A stretch of 59,134 nucleotides of DNA from Armatimonadota bacterium (GTDB lineage Bacteria > Armatimonadota > UBA5829 > JAUSEB01): NCBI GenBank assembly GCA_030649165.1, contig JAUSGG010000103.1, positions 1-59,134 on the forward strand. Direction: 5' to 3'. Shown here piece after piece: positions 6,740-17,042 of the stretch. Both the position numbers and the translations under genes were made by a program. Each line of letters starts with the position of its first letter. Position 1 is the stretch's first letter. Under the pieces are notes generated by a model. That model was not told where the DNA came from, did not search any database, and saw only the letters and a list, made by a program, of their open reading frames with translations.

Positions 6740-9700
6740 TCATCTCCCGGCGCAGGACAGCTCCAGTCGGTACGTAACTCCCCGCCGCGGGTTGGGAACG
6801 ACGACCGTATCCGCGGTGAAGCTATATAGCCGTTTGCCGTTCAATCGCGCTCTCGTCAACGGGCGTCCCTGTGCGGTTCGTGCCCCAATAACTATCCTGT
6901 CCAACGCGCGAGATGCCTGGTCGCCCTTCGGAGTTAGCTTGAAAGTGTACACAATCTTGCTGCCGGTTTGGTTCGGCTTCACCGACAGGTCCAGGTCCCC
7001 AAACTGCGTAGGGAGCTTCTTGAGGGCGATCCCCTTCCCTCCCTGCTGCCAGCGGCGCATGGTCGCCGGGGTCAACATGAGAGTCCCGCCATCCTCCAGC
7101 ACAAACAGATGCCGGTAGAGGCTCACCCACTGCGCGTCGGCCCAGAAGTGCGGCTGGTCGCCCATGCTGAAATTCCTGCCGGTTTCGTAAGCCTCACCCC
7201 AACTGTAGGTCAGACCGGCTGTATCGGTAAAGGCGCAGAAGTAGTCCAGGGTCTTCTCCGGCTCGCCGCGCAGGATGTAGCTGATGGCCCAATCGACTCC
7301 GATGTACGGCCAACAGCCGCCGGGACCCTCGCTGAATATCCCGCCGCCGTTTTCGTTTGATGTGCGCTCTATGTTGCGCCAAGTGGCGGTAAGCATTGGA
7401 TCGTGAGGATCGAGCGCCCTGGTCGGCCAAACCAGAGGGGTCTGGCCCCACATTCCGTACATTCCGTCGCCCTCTTCCTCCACGCCATACCACAGAATGC
7501 CCTGATACAGGCCGTTCCGCCTGAATGTCTTCTCGCAGGATTTGTGCAGGCAAGCCTTCAGATCGACCGCCTGGCTCGCGAAGAGCTGCTGGTCCTGCTT
7601 GAGACCAAGCGATTCCGCCACATCGGCTGCTTCCCGAAGCCCCAGGATAGCCCACGCGTTCATGTAGTACATGTGCATGCCCCTGGTAACAGCCGCTACC
7701 TCCATTGCCCCAGGCTGAATCAACCCGTAGCGCGGGTCTTTGGGATCTTTCACTTCCGCCATGTGCTTTCGGCGGGAGTTTACTATCCACATGGCCCCTC
7801 GCCTGATATATGGGTAAGCCGTCTTCCGCAGCCACGTCCTGTCACCGGACAGCTTGTAGTGCGTGGCGAGGCACCAGATGTTCTGACCCTGGGTGTCGAA
7901 CTGCCCCGGGCGGGTGTGCCACAGGCCGTCAGGCTCCATGCCCAATTGCAGCGGGACCTCGGCGAAGCTGATCGGCCCCTTTGGAACGTTCTTGACATCC
8001 ATGCAGTACACATTCAGCAGTCGTTCCGCCAGGTCGTGAAGCCCAGCCATGTCGTAAGCTCGGACGACGTAAGCCTGGTCCCTGTAGGCGAAGTCATAGT
8101 AGAACCACGGGCTGCAAGCGTTCCACCACACCTTATCCACGATCTTCACGTCCAGTATGTGCCGTGTGGAGAGCCGCGACAGGTAAACGTCCTTCAACAC
8201 GGGGTCAGGGGTGTCAATCCGGGCCATCCGGGCATAGAACTTGTCCCAGTAATTCACGACGCGGTCCCAGTCTTTCTTTGGGTCCGCCGCGCGCAGTCTC
8301 GCGATCTGGTCGGGGCCAAATGGAGGAACCGCATCGCCGGGCAACACTTGCAGGAACGCATGTGAATACGATCCCATACTCACGGGCTGCCGCCTGTAAA
8401 TCGGCGGGACCTTCAACCAGTAGGTCTTGCTCTCACCCGCGTTCAGCTTGCCGCCGTAGAAGGCGTTCAATCTGCACAGACCCACGTCCGACATGTCGTA
8501 TACCTGGTTACCCCAGCCGACTTCCGGGGTCACGCCGACATCCACGCGCTGAACGCACTGAGCGTTCATCGACCCGCTGTAGACCTGGGATACGTCGTTC
8601 ACCTTCACATCATCCGGGAAGACGTATATAACGCTCAGGCGCGTATGCTTGAATAGGGAATTGGGCGCTATCCCCGATGACACCTGGATATAGCCGTCCC
8701 CGTCAGTATCGTGCGCGCCAGTAAAACCGACGCACAGAGGCTGCGACTTCTTGCCTATATAGTCGATCCAGTCCAGAGTCTGAGGAGCGCAGCCCTCTAC
8801 TTCGTACTGAAACACGAGGTCTCCCGATTTCTTTGGATACTGCAACAGGCGGCTGATATGAGGCGACGCGACGATATAGACGGTGTAGCTCCGGCTTTTG
8901 TCCACCTTCACCCTGTAGACGACCGGCGGGCCGTCCATGCCGATACGCGTGGTAGCAACCGCCTCTTCAGTCTGCCCCGGTCCGCCGCCGGTATTGTAGG
9001 ACTTGGCGCGTTTGTCGCACAACCCCCAGTCCCTCGTGATCAGGTTCGTGTTCTCGGGCTTGTCGACCAGCGCAAACGGCGCTCCGTTCAGGCCGGTTAT
9101 GAGGTCACCATCAATCCGCATATCCGGCGGCCCGTCCAACCCGACGGCCAGCTTGCTCTCCCTGGCTTCGCCGGTCGGATTGCTCACATCGATCTTGTAC
9201 AGATCGTACGCTTCCCGGTCGCCGAATCCAACGGCCACGACGGAGATTCTGTAATGCAGTCCCTCGTATTCCCAGCCGGCCGTTATGTCGGGCAGGTTCC
9301 CCCGCACGAGTCCCAACCGGAAGCTGTCGAGAGAATCAGGGGCGATTTCTTTGTCGCCGTCGTAGAGCCGGAAGACCAGGTCATACGCGGGATAACGCAC
9401 TCTCAAGTCGCGGCCGATATTGTTGAACGCCTGATTGCCGGGCCATCCGAACGCGCTCCATTCGTTCGCCGCGCTGTTGCGCCCGGGAGCTGTCTCCTCG
9501 AAACTCGCGTCGTACTTGAGTTCCCGCTGTTCCCCGGTCTTCTTCAGCTTGGGCGGAGCATAGTTGCCCTTGCCGATCGACTCCAGGAACGCCAGATCGG
9601 CGTTTCCCCCTGCATCAGCGGGCAGCGCGTTGCTGATACCGGCCCGCGCGTACTGCGCCGGCTTGTCGTCCCACGGGCTGAAGTAGACCTCAGTGACCTT

Positions 9701-10183
9701 CGCCGATCCCCATCCCAGCACGCTCTTGATATCAGCCAACAAGTCACGTTTCACGTTCGTCCACTCCGTGGGGATTGCGTCCGAGACGAATATCTCAACG
9801 GTGGGATCAGGAGAAAGCGATTCGGAGATAGACCCAGCGCCGTACCCGAGGTACCTCATGGCGCCGGTCTGAGGGTTCTGCAGGGTCAATTGCAGCGCGC
9901 AGATTCTGCCTTCGGGCTTCCTCCACCACCACGAAACGGTCGTTTCCGAATCCACGAAAACCGGCTCAGTTATCCGCAGCCCATACTGTGCGCCAGTGAC
10001 GACAAAGCCGGGTTTTCCTCCAGGACCGTCCGTTATCAAGCCGGCGCTCCCCGAGATGACGGGACGTACGCTCGCCTTGTCGCCCAGCAGCTCGACGTCG
10101 AAAGGCTTGGGCGTGTCCGCGGCGTACGTTATCGTGAACGACAGACACACCGCACAGGCAACCAAGTATGCTACTCTACTCAT
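6740..10183 (-). CDS. large secreted six-hairpin glycosidase-like protein
   Basis: The 1147-aa protein has a clear signal peptide (cleavage near TYAA-DTP, residue 22). Residues about 25-620 are beta-rich, including a supersandwich-like part. Residues about 660-1040 form an alpha/alpha toroid with repeated aromatic-rich helices (for example YRDQAYVVRAYDMAGLHDLAERLL and WAILGLREAADVAESL). The layout resembles glycoside hydrolases of the six-hairpin superfamily (GH65/GH78/GH94-like), but no catalytic signature was recognised, so the exact family is left open. AAGGAT precedes the ATG. It probably acts on a glycan in the periplasm or outside the cell. It lies downstream of the epimerase-like gene, with a 75-bp repeat between them. 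Confidence 0.75.
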   Translation of the reverse strand: MSRVAYLVACAVCLSFTITYAADTPKPFDVELLGDKASVRPVISGSAGLITDGPGGKPGFVVTGAQYGLRITEPVFVDSETTVSWWWRKPEGRICALQLTLQNPQTGAMRYLGYGAGSISESLSPDPTVEIFVSDAIPTEWTNVKRDLLADIKSVLGWGSAKVTEVYFSPWDDKPAQYARAGISNALPADAGGNADLAFLESIGKGNYAPPKLKKTGEQRELKYDASFEETAPGRNSAANEWSAFGWPGNQAFNNIGRDLRVRYPAYDLVFRLYDGDKEIAPDSLDSFRLGLVRGNLPDITAGWEYEGLHYRISVVAVGFGDREAYDLYKIDVSNPTGEARESKLAVGLDGPPDMRIDGDLITGLNGAPFALVDKPENTNLITRDWGLCDKRAKSYNTGGGPGQTEEAVATTRIGMDGPPVVYRVKVDKSRSYTVYIVASPHISRLLQYPKKSGDLVFQYEVEGCAPQTLDWIDYIGKKSQPLCVGFTGAHDTDGDGYIQVSSGIAPNSLFKHTRLSVIYVFPDDVKVNDVSQVYSGSMNAQCVQRVDVGVTPEVGWGNQVYDMSDVGLCRLNAFYGGKLNAGESKTYWLKVPPIYRRQPVSMGSYSHAFLQVLPGDAVPPFGPDQIARLRAADPKKDWDRVVNYWDKFYARMARIDTPDPVLKDVYLSRLSTRHILDVKIVDKVWWNACSPWFYYDFAYRDQAYVVRAYDMAGLHDLAERLLNVYCMDVKNVPKGPISFAEVPLQLGMEPDGLWHTRPGQFDTQGQNIWCLATHYKLSGDRTWLRKTAYPYIRRGAMWIVNSRRKHMAEVKDPKDPRYGLIQPGAMEVAAVTRGMHMYYMNAWAILGLREAADVAESLGLKQDQQLFASQAVDLKACLHKSCEKTFRRNGLYQGILWYGVEEEGDGMYGMWGQTPLVWPTRALDPHDPMLTATWRNIERTSNENGGGIFSEGPGGCWPYIGVDWAISYILRGEPEKTLDYFCAFTDTAGLTYSWGEAYETGRNFSMGDQPHFWADAQWVSLYRHLFVLEDGGTLMLTPATMRRWQQGGKGIALKKLPTQFGDLDLSVKPNQTGSKIVYTFKLTPKGDQASRALDRIVIGARTAQGRPLTRARLNGKRLYSFTADTVVVPNPRRGVTYRLELSCAGR

Positions 10184-10218
10184 TGCGTATCCTTTACTTG
10201 ATACTCTATCTCACAAGT

Positions 10219-10293
10219 ATTGACCTCACCCCAGCCCTCTCCTGGAAGGAGAGGGAGTTCCCCCTCCTCTTAGGAGGGGGTTAGGGGGAGGTT
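10219..10293. repeat. 75-bp CCTCACCCC repeat, copy 1
   Basis: This element is identical over 75 bases to 18407-18481. It contains two hairpins, CCCTCTCC-TGGAA-GGAGAGGG and CCCCCTCCT-CTT-AGGAGGGGG. It lies between two minus-strand genes (10310-11164 and 6740-10183). Repeats beginning CCTCACCCC are seen in intergenic DNA of many bacteria. The hairpins could slow transcription or protect mRNA ends. Confidence 0.92.
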
Positions 10294-10309
10294 CGGCGTG
10301 GCGCTCCGA

Positions 10310-11164
10310 TCAAAACACAAACTGCGACAGGTACTGCTTTCCGATAATCAGCCCTTCCTGCGTCCGCTCGCCGTGGAACACCGGGTCTTCGTGCTCGATC
10401 ACAACATTTCCGTCGAACCCGCCTTCCCGCAGGACCTGGAACAGGGCGGGCCAATCCACCTCCCCATATCCGGGCAGCCGGAACCGCCAGTAGCCCTTGA
10501 GTGAGAGAATGCCGCCGCGGTCGAGTTCCTCGTCCAGAATCTCCGTGTCCTTACCGTGCAGGATGTAGATTCGCGACACGAACTCCCGCGCCGCCTCGAC
10601 CGGGTCGATGAACTGGAAAACCAAATGCGACGGGTCGAACTCCAGACCGAGCGTGGGTGAATCGACCTCGTTAAACACCTTCTCCCAGGTCTCGGGATTC
10701 ACGGCGATGTTCTGGCCCTTGGGGTAGCCGTGCAGGCAGTTCTCGAAAACTATCCGGACATTGTTGTCGTCCGCGACTTTGACCAGTTCACGGTAGACCT
10801 TGCCGAACAGCTTCACGTTGTCGTCGAGGCTGATCTCCGGGTTCTGGCCGGACGTACTGGAGAAATAAGGAATCCCCAGCTTGCCGGCGATGACGAGCAT
10901 CTGCTTGAAGTAGTCCAGATGCGCTTTCGCCGCGGCCGGGTCCGCCGACATCGGGTTGATAGCCGTAATGATCGAGCCGACCTCTATTCCCGATCTGTCG
11001 ATAGCGCCCCTGAAGTCGTCGATCTTCGCCTGCGAGTCCAGCTCTTTCGGCAAATCCATCCCGGCCCAGCCCGGAAGCGTCGTGAATTCCAGGCAGTCGA
11101 ACCCCGCTTTTTTCGCGAACTCAAAAGCTTTCAGATTGTCGTAAGTCGTGTATCCGAGTCGCAT
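10310..11164 (-). CDS. sugar phosphate isomerase/epimerase family protein (xylose isomerase-like TIM barrel)
   Basis: This 284-aa TIM barrel belongs to the AP-endonuclease-2 superfamily. The metal-binding residues sit in recognisable places: IVFENCLH (Glu), LGLEFDPSHL (Asp and His), YILHGKD (His) and VVIEHEDP (Glu). The start MRLGYTTYDN is preceded by GAGGAG. Family members interconvert keto and aldo sugars or sugar acids, or dehydrate inositol derivatives, in the cytoplasm. The gene follows the large toroid-symporter pair on the same strand, so it may process the imported sugar. The exact substrate is unknown. Confidence 0.88.
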   Translation of the reverse strand: MRLGYTTYDNLKAFEFAKKAGFDCLEFTTLPGWAGMDLPKELDSQAKIDDFRGAIDRSGIEVGSIITAINPMSADPAAAKAHLDYFKQMLVIAGKLGIPYFSSTSGQNPEISLDDNVKLFGKVYRELVKVADDNNVRIVFENCLHGYPKGQNIAVNPETWEKVFNEVDSPTLGLEFDPSHLVFQFIDPVEAAREFVSRIYILHGKDTEILDEELDRGGILSLKGYWRFRLPGYGEVDWPALFQVLREGGFDGNVVIEHEDPVFHGERTQEGLIIGKQYLSQFVF

Positions 11165-11216
11165 TCGTGTCTCCTCTCTTGAAGCTGTGCTTTGGGCGAA
11201 TCCGCTCCACAGCGCC

Positions 11217-14200
11217 TTACTTTATCCGATCCCATACCAAAACGGCGCTACCTTTGGCTGGGATATCCACGAAATACTGAACGCCCTTTTTTACAACAGA
11301 CGCCGGCTCGTAAGTCCTGCCACTGCCGATCAGAACCTTTGGGGCTTTTGTGTACACATCGAGATGCGCCTCGTGCGGACGCACGGCCACGGTCACCTTC
11401 TCCTTGTGGTTCATCAGTAGAAGCACATAGTTCGCATCATTCTGATAGCCGACCCAGTTGATGTCGTAGTGATCGATGCCGTTGACGTCGCACTTCTCCT
11501 CGGGCATCTTGACTCTGCCGGGCAGGCCGAGAACGGAGCCGCGATAGGTATTCGGATCGATCTTGACGTATTGAGGCGCGCGGATATTGCCCTCCCGCAC
11601 GAGCCACTCCAGCGCGAGCCACGCGAACTGGTTCGTGCACCACTCGTTCCACACCTGGCGGCCGTACTCGTCGCCTTTGCTGATGTTGGGGGTAACCCAG
11701 GGCCGCACGTTCTCATACGGCGGGCCGACCACACCGGTCAGCGGGTCGTCCCAACCGCCTGTTGCCACCATCCCGTAGGCCTGGTCTGGGTCGCAGGCGA
11801 AGTTCACCGACTTCATCGCGCCGGCGAAATCGCTCCATATCGGGTCGCCGGTAAGCTCCAATACGCGTTCCGCGCCGATGCCGACCATAGGGCTCTGAGC
11901 CTGTGACGGGCCGCACAGAGACTGCTCCGTCGTCTCGCCGTAGCCGGTTTCGTATTGCCTGGTGCTGATGACCCTTGTCCATGTCCACGTCGCGGCGTCT
12001 TTCGCGGCCTCGACTGCAAGCTGTTTATCGCCCATGTCGGCGAATACCAGCGCCGCTATGGCGGGCTCGTAACCCTCCCAACTGCGATGCACCTTTCCCG
12101 ACGCCCCGGACACGTCCTCCCAGTAGCCCATGTAGCGGTGGACATCCATAAACGTTTTCTTGAAGAAGTCCTTCGACCTGATCGCCGCGTCCCGATAACG
12201 CGCGTCGTTGGTATACTCCCACATCTTCCAAAGGCCCCAGGTGTTCCATATCTGGCCGGCGTCGGCGAGGTCGGTGACGGGCTTACCCTCCAAGTCGAAG
12301 GCATACGGCCAGCCGCCATCCGCACGCTGCGTGTTGACGAGCCAATCGACGCCCTGTTTCGCCGCCGCGAACGCCCGCGCGTCCTTCTTGCCGCTTGCTT
12401 CCCAATACCAGAGGAGGGTCTTAGCGGCGGTGGCGGTCGAGTGCGGCATGACCCAGCGGTTGTTTGCCTGGTCCCGCCCCACAAGCCGCGGAGGGTCGCC
12501 CTCAACGCCATACTGCGAGAACCAGGCGCCCGCGGTCGGGCCTTCCTTTACCTGGACTGAGAGCAGCCAGTCGAGGACCTTCGCAGCTTTCTCTCTGGCG
12601 ACCATGTCGTCGGTCACAAGGTACCACGAATACAGCGTCGGCAGCGTGTAAGTCGTTCCGTAGAAGTTGTAGAAGAAATCAAACCACGGGTGCGAGCGGA
12701 CGGTCTGCCACTTCTCACTCCAGACCTCGCTTCGTAGCGTGTAGCGCGCCGAGAGCATCTGCATCTGCGTGATCGGCATCGCCCACTGCCGCGCCTGCTC
12801 GAACTTGAACACGTCTTTCACGGCGTGGCGGTAAGCGTCCCACCAGTCGCCCTTTCGGACCGGCAGACGCAGAGTGAAGTCCATCGGCGCTTCCCAGATC
12901 GGCCTCCACCTGCCGGGCGGGTTCGGGGCAAGCGGCATCTGGAGTTGGACGACCATCTCGTTGTCTTTGTTGAAGCCCCAGGTCATATTGTCCGTGTTGG
13001 GGACCATTGAGAGGGTCGCGCCGTCGGTGGTTTCGACGCAAAGCATCCTCGTTGCGCTGTTGTGTCCGTTGGTGAGGTAGGGCGCGTTTGGACCCTTTGC
13101 CGCCTCATACCAGTCGATGTGAGGCCGGAACATGATCTTCGGCTTGTCGACCGCGAGGCGCAGTTCGAGGTCGAGCCACGGAGGCCGGATCGATTCCGGA
13201 TCGTCAGGGACCACTGCGCACTTGAGAGCCTGATCTCCTCCGATCGAAACGATCCGGATCGCCAGGACTCCTCCCGGCACGGCGGCCACCACCTTGTCCG
13301 CGGATACGGGCGTGAGATCGACAGACTTGCCGGCCGCAATGAGCGCCAGCTTGCCGGTCAGCGGATTGCCGCCAGCGGCATCGGAACTCAGGAGTAGACC
13401 ATTCTCCGCCGAGCGCAGCATAAGGCTGCCGTTTGGCGCGCCAATCTTCGTTTTCGTGGGACAGATCACGGCGCGGCGAAGCATACTGCGCGCGCATCTA
13501 GCGTCGGTTGCCGTCAGCAGGCCCGCCGAATAACCTGGCCTTGCCTTTGCCTTGATCTCGAACGTTGCGCTTCCATCCCGCGCGATGCCGCCGAGCCGCA
13601 CGGACTGCCCCATCCAGGACACTTTCACGTCCTCGGCGGCAATCCCACCCGCGTTGGTCAGCGTCCCCTTCAACGTGACAACGTCACCGGGTTTCGCGGT
13701 GACAGCGCCCGCGGGAGAGATGTCCTTGAACGCAAGCTTAGGTTCAACGACGATGGTGTGCGGGCGGCGGTCAATCAGAATCCCTTTGCAGTAGAGCTCG
13801 AAGACGACCGGAATACGCCCCGACTTCAATGGCAGCACGTCAAACGAGGAGGCCCCGCCAAGCGGCCCACTCCGGACCTGTGCAGACTTCATCCCTACGA
13901 GTGTGCCTTCCGGGGCCGTCATCTTCATCGTCATGCCTTTGGCGATCTCTTCGCTGAAGACGTTGGCGCAAACCGTAACGTCAGAGCCCCAACCCTCCGA
14001 CTGTCTCAGATGCGGGTTGATCGTATCGACGCTCCCGATGGCGTCTCCGTAGTACGTCTCGATCTCGTGGGTTTCGATACGCGGCGCGCCGTCCGCGAGC
14101 GACCTGATCACGATCCTGTAGAACCGGGCCGGAGAGGGAACCTCGATGCCCAGGACCTGTGGCGCGTCCGGCGGCAAAGTGAGGTAGCTGCGTTCTGGCG

Positions 14201-15410
14201 CCGGACTCGAGTAGCTCTGCAGGAGCGCCCATTTCTCCTTGTCGTTGCTGGAATAGATATCAACGCCCTTCCACGCGCAGGGTGTGCGGAAAGTGTTGAA
14301 GTAATGCACGAATCGCGAAACGGCCACGGGCCGACGGTAGTCGATCACCAACTCGACGGGTTTGTCGGGAGTAGGAGCGTCGGCGCGCCAATAGTTGCGC
14401 ACGTAAGGCTGAGACAGGCTCGTCGGGTAGCCGTCGAACGCCCATCGCGGTCCGTAGGGCCATCCGGGAGGCCAGGGCTGGCCCGAAACTGTGTTGGTCG
14501 CGGTGACGCGGACCGAATTGTTGTAGTAGTCCCACTTTGCGCAGGACGCGGCCGGCGCCCGACCGAGACCGGGCAGGTTCGCAGCGGCCGGCGGTTCGAT
14601 TGGCCGCGGCGCCGATGCCCCCGCGCTCACGCCGATCCGCTCACGGTCGGAGTCGAAGTTGGCTCTGATCTCCTCGCCTGACAGAGCCCGGTTATAGACC
14701 CGGACAATCGCAAGCGAGCCGATCAAACCGTCCGCCTCGACAAAGTCGTTCTCCGGGTGGCGGGCCGCGCCCAACTGCCACTCCGCTCGGTGGTCCTTCT
14801 GCGGGGAACGCGGCGAGGAAAGAGAGGTCTGTTGTGCTCCGTTCACGTAGATGCGGGCAAGCCCATCCTTCAGCGCAATCGCTACCTGCTGCCATTCGCG
14901 CACGGCGAACTCCGCGTCCGACACGGTGAAAGTCGCCCCGTTCAGCAGCATCGGCGATTCGCTGACAGGCTGGACCATCAACGATACTCCGCCCTGTCCG
15001 AAGTCGTTGCCGATCAGGGTCGCGCCCCGAAGAGTATGGCCCTCTACCAATGCCCATGCCTCCAACGTCGTCTCAGCAAGCTCGATGTTGCCCGGCCCGA
15101 GCACGTAGCTCGTCTTGCCGTCGAAGCGCAGCGCGTACGGATCGCCCGGCGCGCCACTTCCGACCCACCCGGAGGAGCCGTCGAAGCGGAAGCCATGAAG
15201 CGTCCCCGGACCCGCAACCGAGTCGGGGGAGCCGGCGAGGTTCCTCCACGTGTCATTTGCCGGCCCCGTTCCGCCGGATTTGACCTGTGACGATGCGTCC
15301 AGATACAGAATCAGACCATTCCTGGTCACGTCGCCCGACGCAGCTACGATCGCCACCAACGTTAACGCCGTCGCGATTACGACCAGCTTGCCCACGGCAT
15401 TCCCTCTCAC
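11217..15410 (-). CDS. very large secreted LamG/discoidin/alpha-toroid protein
   Basis: The protein has about 1397 residues. After an N-terminal signal or anchor (KLVVIATALTLVAIVAA) there is a LamG/concanavalin-like domain at about 30-255 (GLILYLDASS, LEAWALVEG, GLIGSLAIVRVYNRALSGEEI). A discoidin-like domain follows at about 300-460 (RWAFDGYPTS, VSRFVHYFNTF, ARFYRIVIR), then CARDB/Ig-like domains at about 475-650. An alpha/alpha-toroid region at about 880-1240 has repeated WLLSVQ and GWPYAF-type motifs. This suggests glycan binding coupled to a lyase- or hydrolase-like barrel. I chose GTG 15410, whose GTGA overlaps the symporter stop; TTG 15422 is possible. No family number can be assigned. 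Confidence 0.78.
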   Translation of the reverse strand: MRGNAVGKLVVIATALTLVAIVAASGDVTRNGLILYLDASSQVKSGGTGPANDTWRNLAGSPDSVAGPGTLHGFRFDGSSGWVGSGAPGDPYALRFDGKTSYVLGPGNIELAETTLEAWALVEGHTLRGATLIGNDFGQGGVSLMVQPVSESPMLLNGATFTVSDAEFAVREWQQVAIALKDGLARIYVNGAQQTSLSSPRSPQKDHRAEWQLGAARHPENDFVEADGLIGSLAIVRVYNRALSGEEIRANFDSDRERIGVSAGASAPRPIEPPAAANLPGLGRAPAASCAKWDYYNNSVRVTATNTVSGQPWPPGWPYGPRWAFDGYPTSLSQPYVRNYWRADAPTPDKPVELVIDYRRPVAVSRFVHYFNTFRTPCAWKGVDIYSSNDKEKWALLQSYSSPAPERSYLTLPPDAPQVLGIEVPSPARFYRIVIRSLADGAPRIETHEIETYYGDAIGSVDTINPHLRQSEGWGSDVTVCANVFSEEIAKGMTMKMTAPEGTLVGMKSAQVRSGPLGGASSFDVLPLKSGRIPVVFELYCKGILIDRRPHTIVVEPKLAFKDISPAGAVTAKPGDVVTLKGTLTNAGGIAAEDVKVSWMGQSVRLGGIARDGSATFEIKAKARPGYSAGLLTATDARCARSMLRRAVICPTKTKIGAPNGSLMLRSAENGLLLSSDAAGGNPLTGKLALIAAGKSVDLTPVSADKVVAAVPGGVLAIRIVSIGGDQALKCAVVPDDPESIRPPWLDLELRLAVDKPKIMFRPHIDWYEAAKGPNAPYLTNGHNSATRMLCVETTDGATLSMVPNTDNMTWGFNKDNEMVVQLQMPLAPNPPGRWRPIWEAPMDFTLRLPVRKGDWWDAYRHAVKDVFKFEQARQWAMPITQMQMLSARYTLRSEVWSEKWQTVRSHPWFDFFYNFYGTTYTLPTLYSWYLVTDDMVAREKAAKVLDWLLSVQVKEGPTAGAWFSQYGVEGDPPRLVGRDQANNRWVMPHSTATAAKTLLWYWEASGKKDARAFAAAKQGVDWLVNTQRADGGWPYAFDLEGKPVTDLADAGQIWNTWGLWKMWEYTNDARYRDAAIRSKDFFKKTFMDVHRYMGYWEDVSGASGKVHRSWEGYEPAIAALVFADMGDKQLAVEAAKDAATWTWTRVISTRQYETGYGETTEQSLCGPSQAQSPMVGIGAERVLELTGDPIWSDFAGAMKSVNFACDPDQAYGMVATGGWDDPLTGVVGPPYENVRPWVTPNISKGDEYGRQVWNEWCTNQFAWLALEWLVREGNIRAPQYVKIDPNTYRGSVLGLPGRVKMPEEKCDVNGIDHYDINWVGYQNDANYVLLLMNHKEKVTVAVRPHEAHLDVYTKAPKVLIGSGRTYEPASVVKKGVQYFVDIPAKGSAVLVWDRIK

Positions 15411-17023
15411 CACATCCACCAATAAGCAACAACTGTAACAACGCTCAAACCGGCAAGCTGCAGCCGCCAGTCCTTGAGGCCCTGAAACGCCTCGATTTTC
15501 CCGCCCCAGTCCATGGTCGTCTTCTCCAGTTGCTTGGGAGAAGTCTTCTCAGTGAAAGCGGACACGAGGAACAGAGTCGCAATCACGCATAGGGTCCCCC
15601 ATAGCCCTCGGTAAGTGTAGTTCAGCGTTAGATCGGTGTGCAGCCACGGGAACAAGCGAGACCCCGTGGCGGGGCCGACCAGTTGATCGGTAACGAATAC
15701 CGCCGCCAACACGACACCGACCATTACTGAGGCCGCGGCGCCTTTCAAAGTCACCCGTTTGCTCATGATCCCGAAGGCAATCGCCGGAGTAATCGGCATA
15801 ACCAGGTAGATTGAGATCGTTTGGAGATACTTATAAAGACCGTCCTGGGTAATAGAAACCATATAGGCGGCCGCTACTCCGAGCGTCGATGCCGCCAATA
15901 TGGCAATTCTGCCCAGATTGACCTGCGCCCGCTCGCTCGTATCCGGCCTGTGCCGCATCAGGAAGTCGCGCACCGTCAGCGTGGAGATCGAGTTCATTAT
16001 CGCGAGCAGCGAGGATATCATCGCCGCGAGCAGCGACGCCAGCAGCAGCCCGCGCAGCCCCGGCGGAAGAAGATGGTTCAGGAGCCACACGAAAGTCCAC
16101 TTTGTGCCCACGCCGGTGAGGGGGGCGTCCTTGGACAACACGTAGGCGATGACCCCGGGCAGGGCGAATATGAACACCGGCGTGAGTTTGAGCAATATGG
16201 CGAACATCGCCCCCCACCGGCTCTGCTGCAGATCTCGCGCTCCCAGCAGGCGCTGAACGTTCACCTGGTCCATTCCCCAATAGAAGATGCCACCGTAGAT
16301 CGCGCCCATTATCACGCCCCAGAACGGGAAATTCGGGTCATCGTAAGGCTTGTGCATGTGCATGGCCGCGCCGGCTTGCGCGCATAGCGAATCCCATCCG
16401 CCGACCTTGTCGAGTCCGATAATCAACATCGTCCCGCTGCCGACGAGCATGATCGCGGTCTGAATGGCATCGGTATACGCGACCGTCGTGAACCCGCCGA
16501 TCATGGTCACCACGGCCACGACGCCTGCGAGGACCGCCACGGTCGGCATGATCTCCCAGCCCGTCAACCCGTTGATCACAAGGGCGCCGGCGAATAGCGT
16601 GAATGCGGTTTTCGTCATGATGCATATCACGAGCATCAGGCCGGAGAAGAACGTGCGCGCGCCGGCGCTGTAACGCATTTCCAGAAACTCGGGAATGGTG
16701 AAGACCTTGTTCTTGATGTAGTGCGGAAGCAGGATCGCCGCCGTAAAGCCGAGGCACATCGCCGTCGTAAACTCCACCGTGCCTGCGCAAATCCCATAAC
16801 GATAGGAATCCCCCGACAGCCCGACCAGATGCTCCGCGCCGATGTTGGTCGCAAAGAGCGAGGCTCCGACCACAGGCCACTTAAGCGAACGCCCAGCCAG
16901 GAAGAAGCCGGCGCTGCTCGCCCCTGAGTGGGCGCGCACCGACATCCACAGTCCGATGAAAATGCTCGCCAGTAAGGCGGTGAGACAGACTATCCAATCT
17001 AGCGCCGTAAGCGAGAGACTCAT
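15407..17023 (-). CDS. sodium:solute symporter (SSS/SGLT family)
   Basis: This 538-aa membrane protein has about 13 hydrophobic helices, with SSS-family signatures such as GFFLAGRSLKWPVVGASLFATNIGAEHLVGLSG at its start (about residues 39-71), then FTIPEFLEMRY and GGFTTVAYTDAIQ. Family members carry sugars, amino acids or organic anions across the inner membrane with sodium. GGGAGG lies about 7 nt before the ATG. Its stop overlaps the start of the giant LamG-toroid gene, so the two are translated together, which suggests that extracellular breakdown and uptake act on the same substrate. The glucuronate-isomerase-like gene lies just upstream on the same strand. Confidence 0.94.
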   Translation of the reverse strand: MSLSLTALDWIVCLTALLASIFIGLWMSVRAHSGASSAGFFLAGRSLKWPVVGASLFATNIGAEHLVGLSGDSYRYGICAGTVEFTTAMCLGFTAAILLPHYIKNKVFTIPEFLEMRYSAGARTFFSGLMLVICIMTKTAFTLFAGALVINGLTGWEIMPTVAVLAGVVAVVTMIGGFTTVAYTDAIQTAIMLVGSGTMLIIGLDKVGGWDSLCAQAGAAMHMHKPYDDPNFPFWGVIMGAIYGGIFYWGMDQVNVQRLLGARDLQQSRWGAMFAILLKLTPVFIFALPGVIAYVLSKDAPLTGVGTKWTFVWLLNHLLPPGLRGLLLASLLAAMISSLLAIMNSISTLTVRDFLMRHRPDTSERAQVNLGRIAILAASTLGVAAAYMVSITQDGLYKYLQTISIYLVMPITPAIAFGIMSKRVTLKGAAASVMVGVVLAAVFVTDQLVGPATGSRLFPWLHTDLTLNYTYRGLWGTLCVIATLFLVSAFTEKTSPKQLEKTTMDWGGKIEAFQGLKDWRLQLAGLSVVTVVAYWWMW

Positions 17024-17042
17024 ATATCACCCTCCCAAGACC

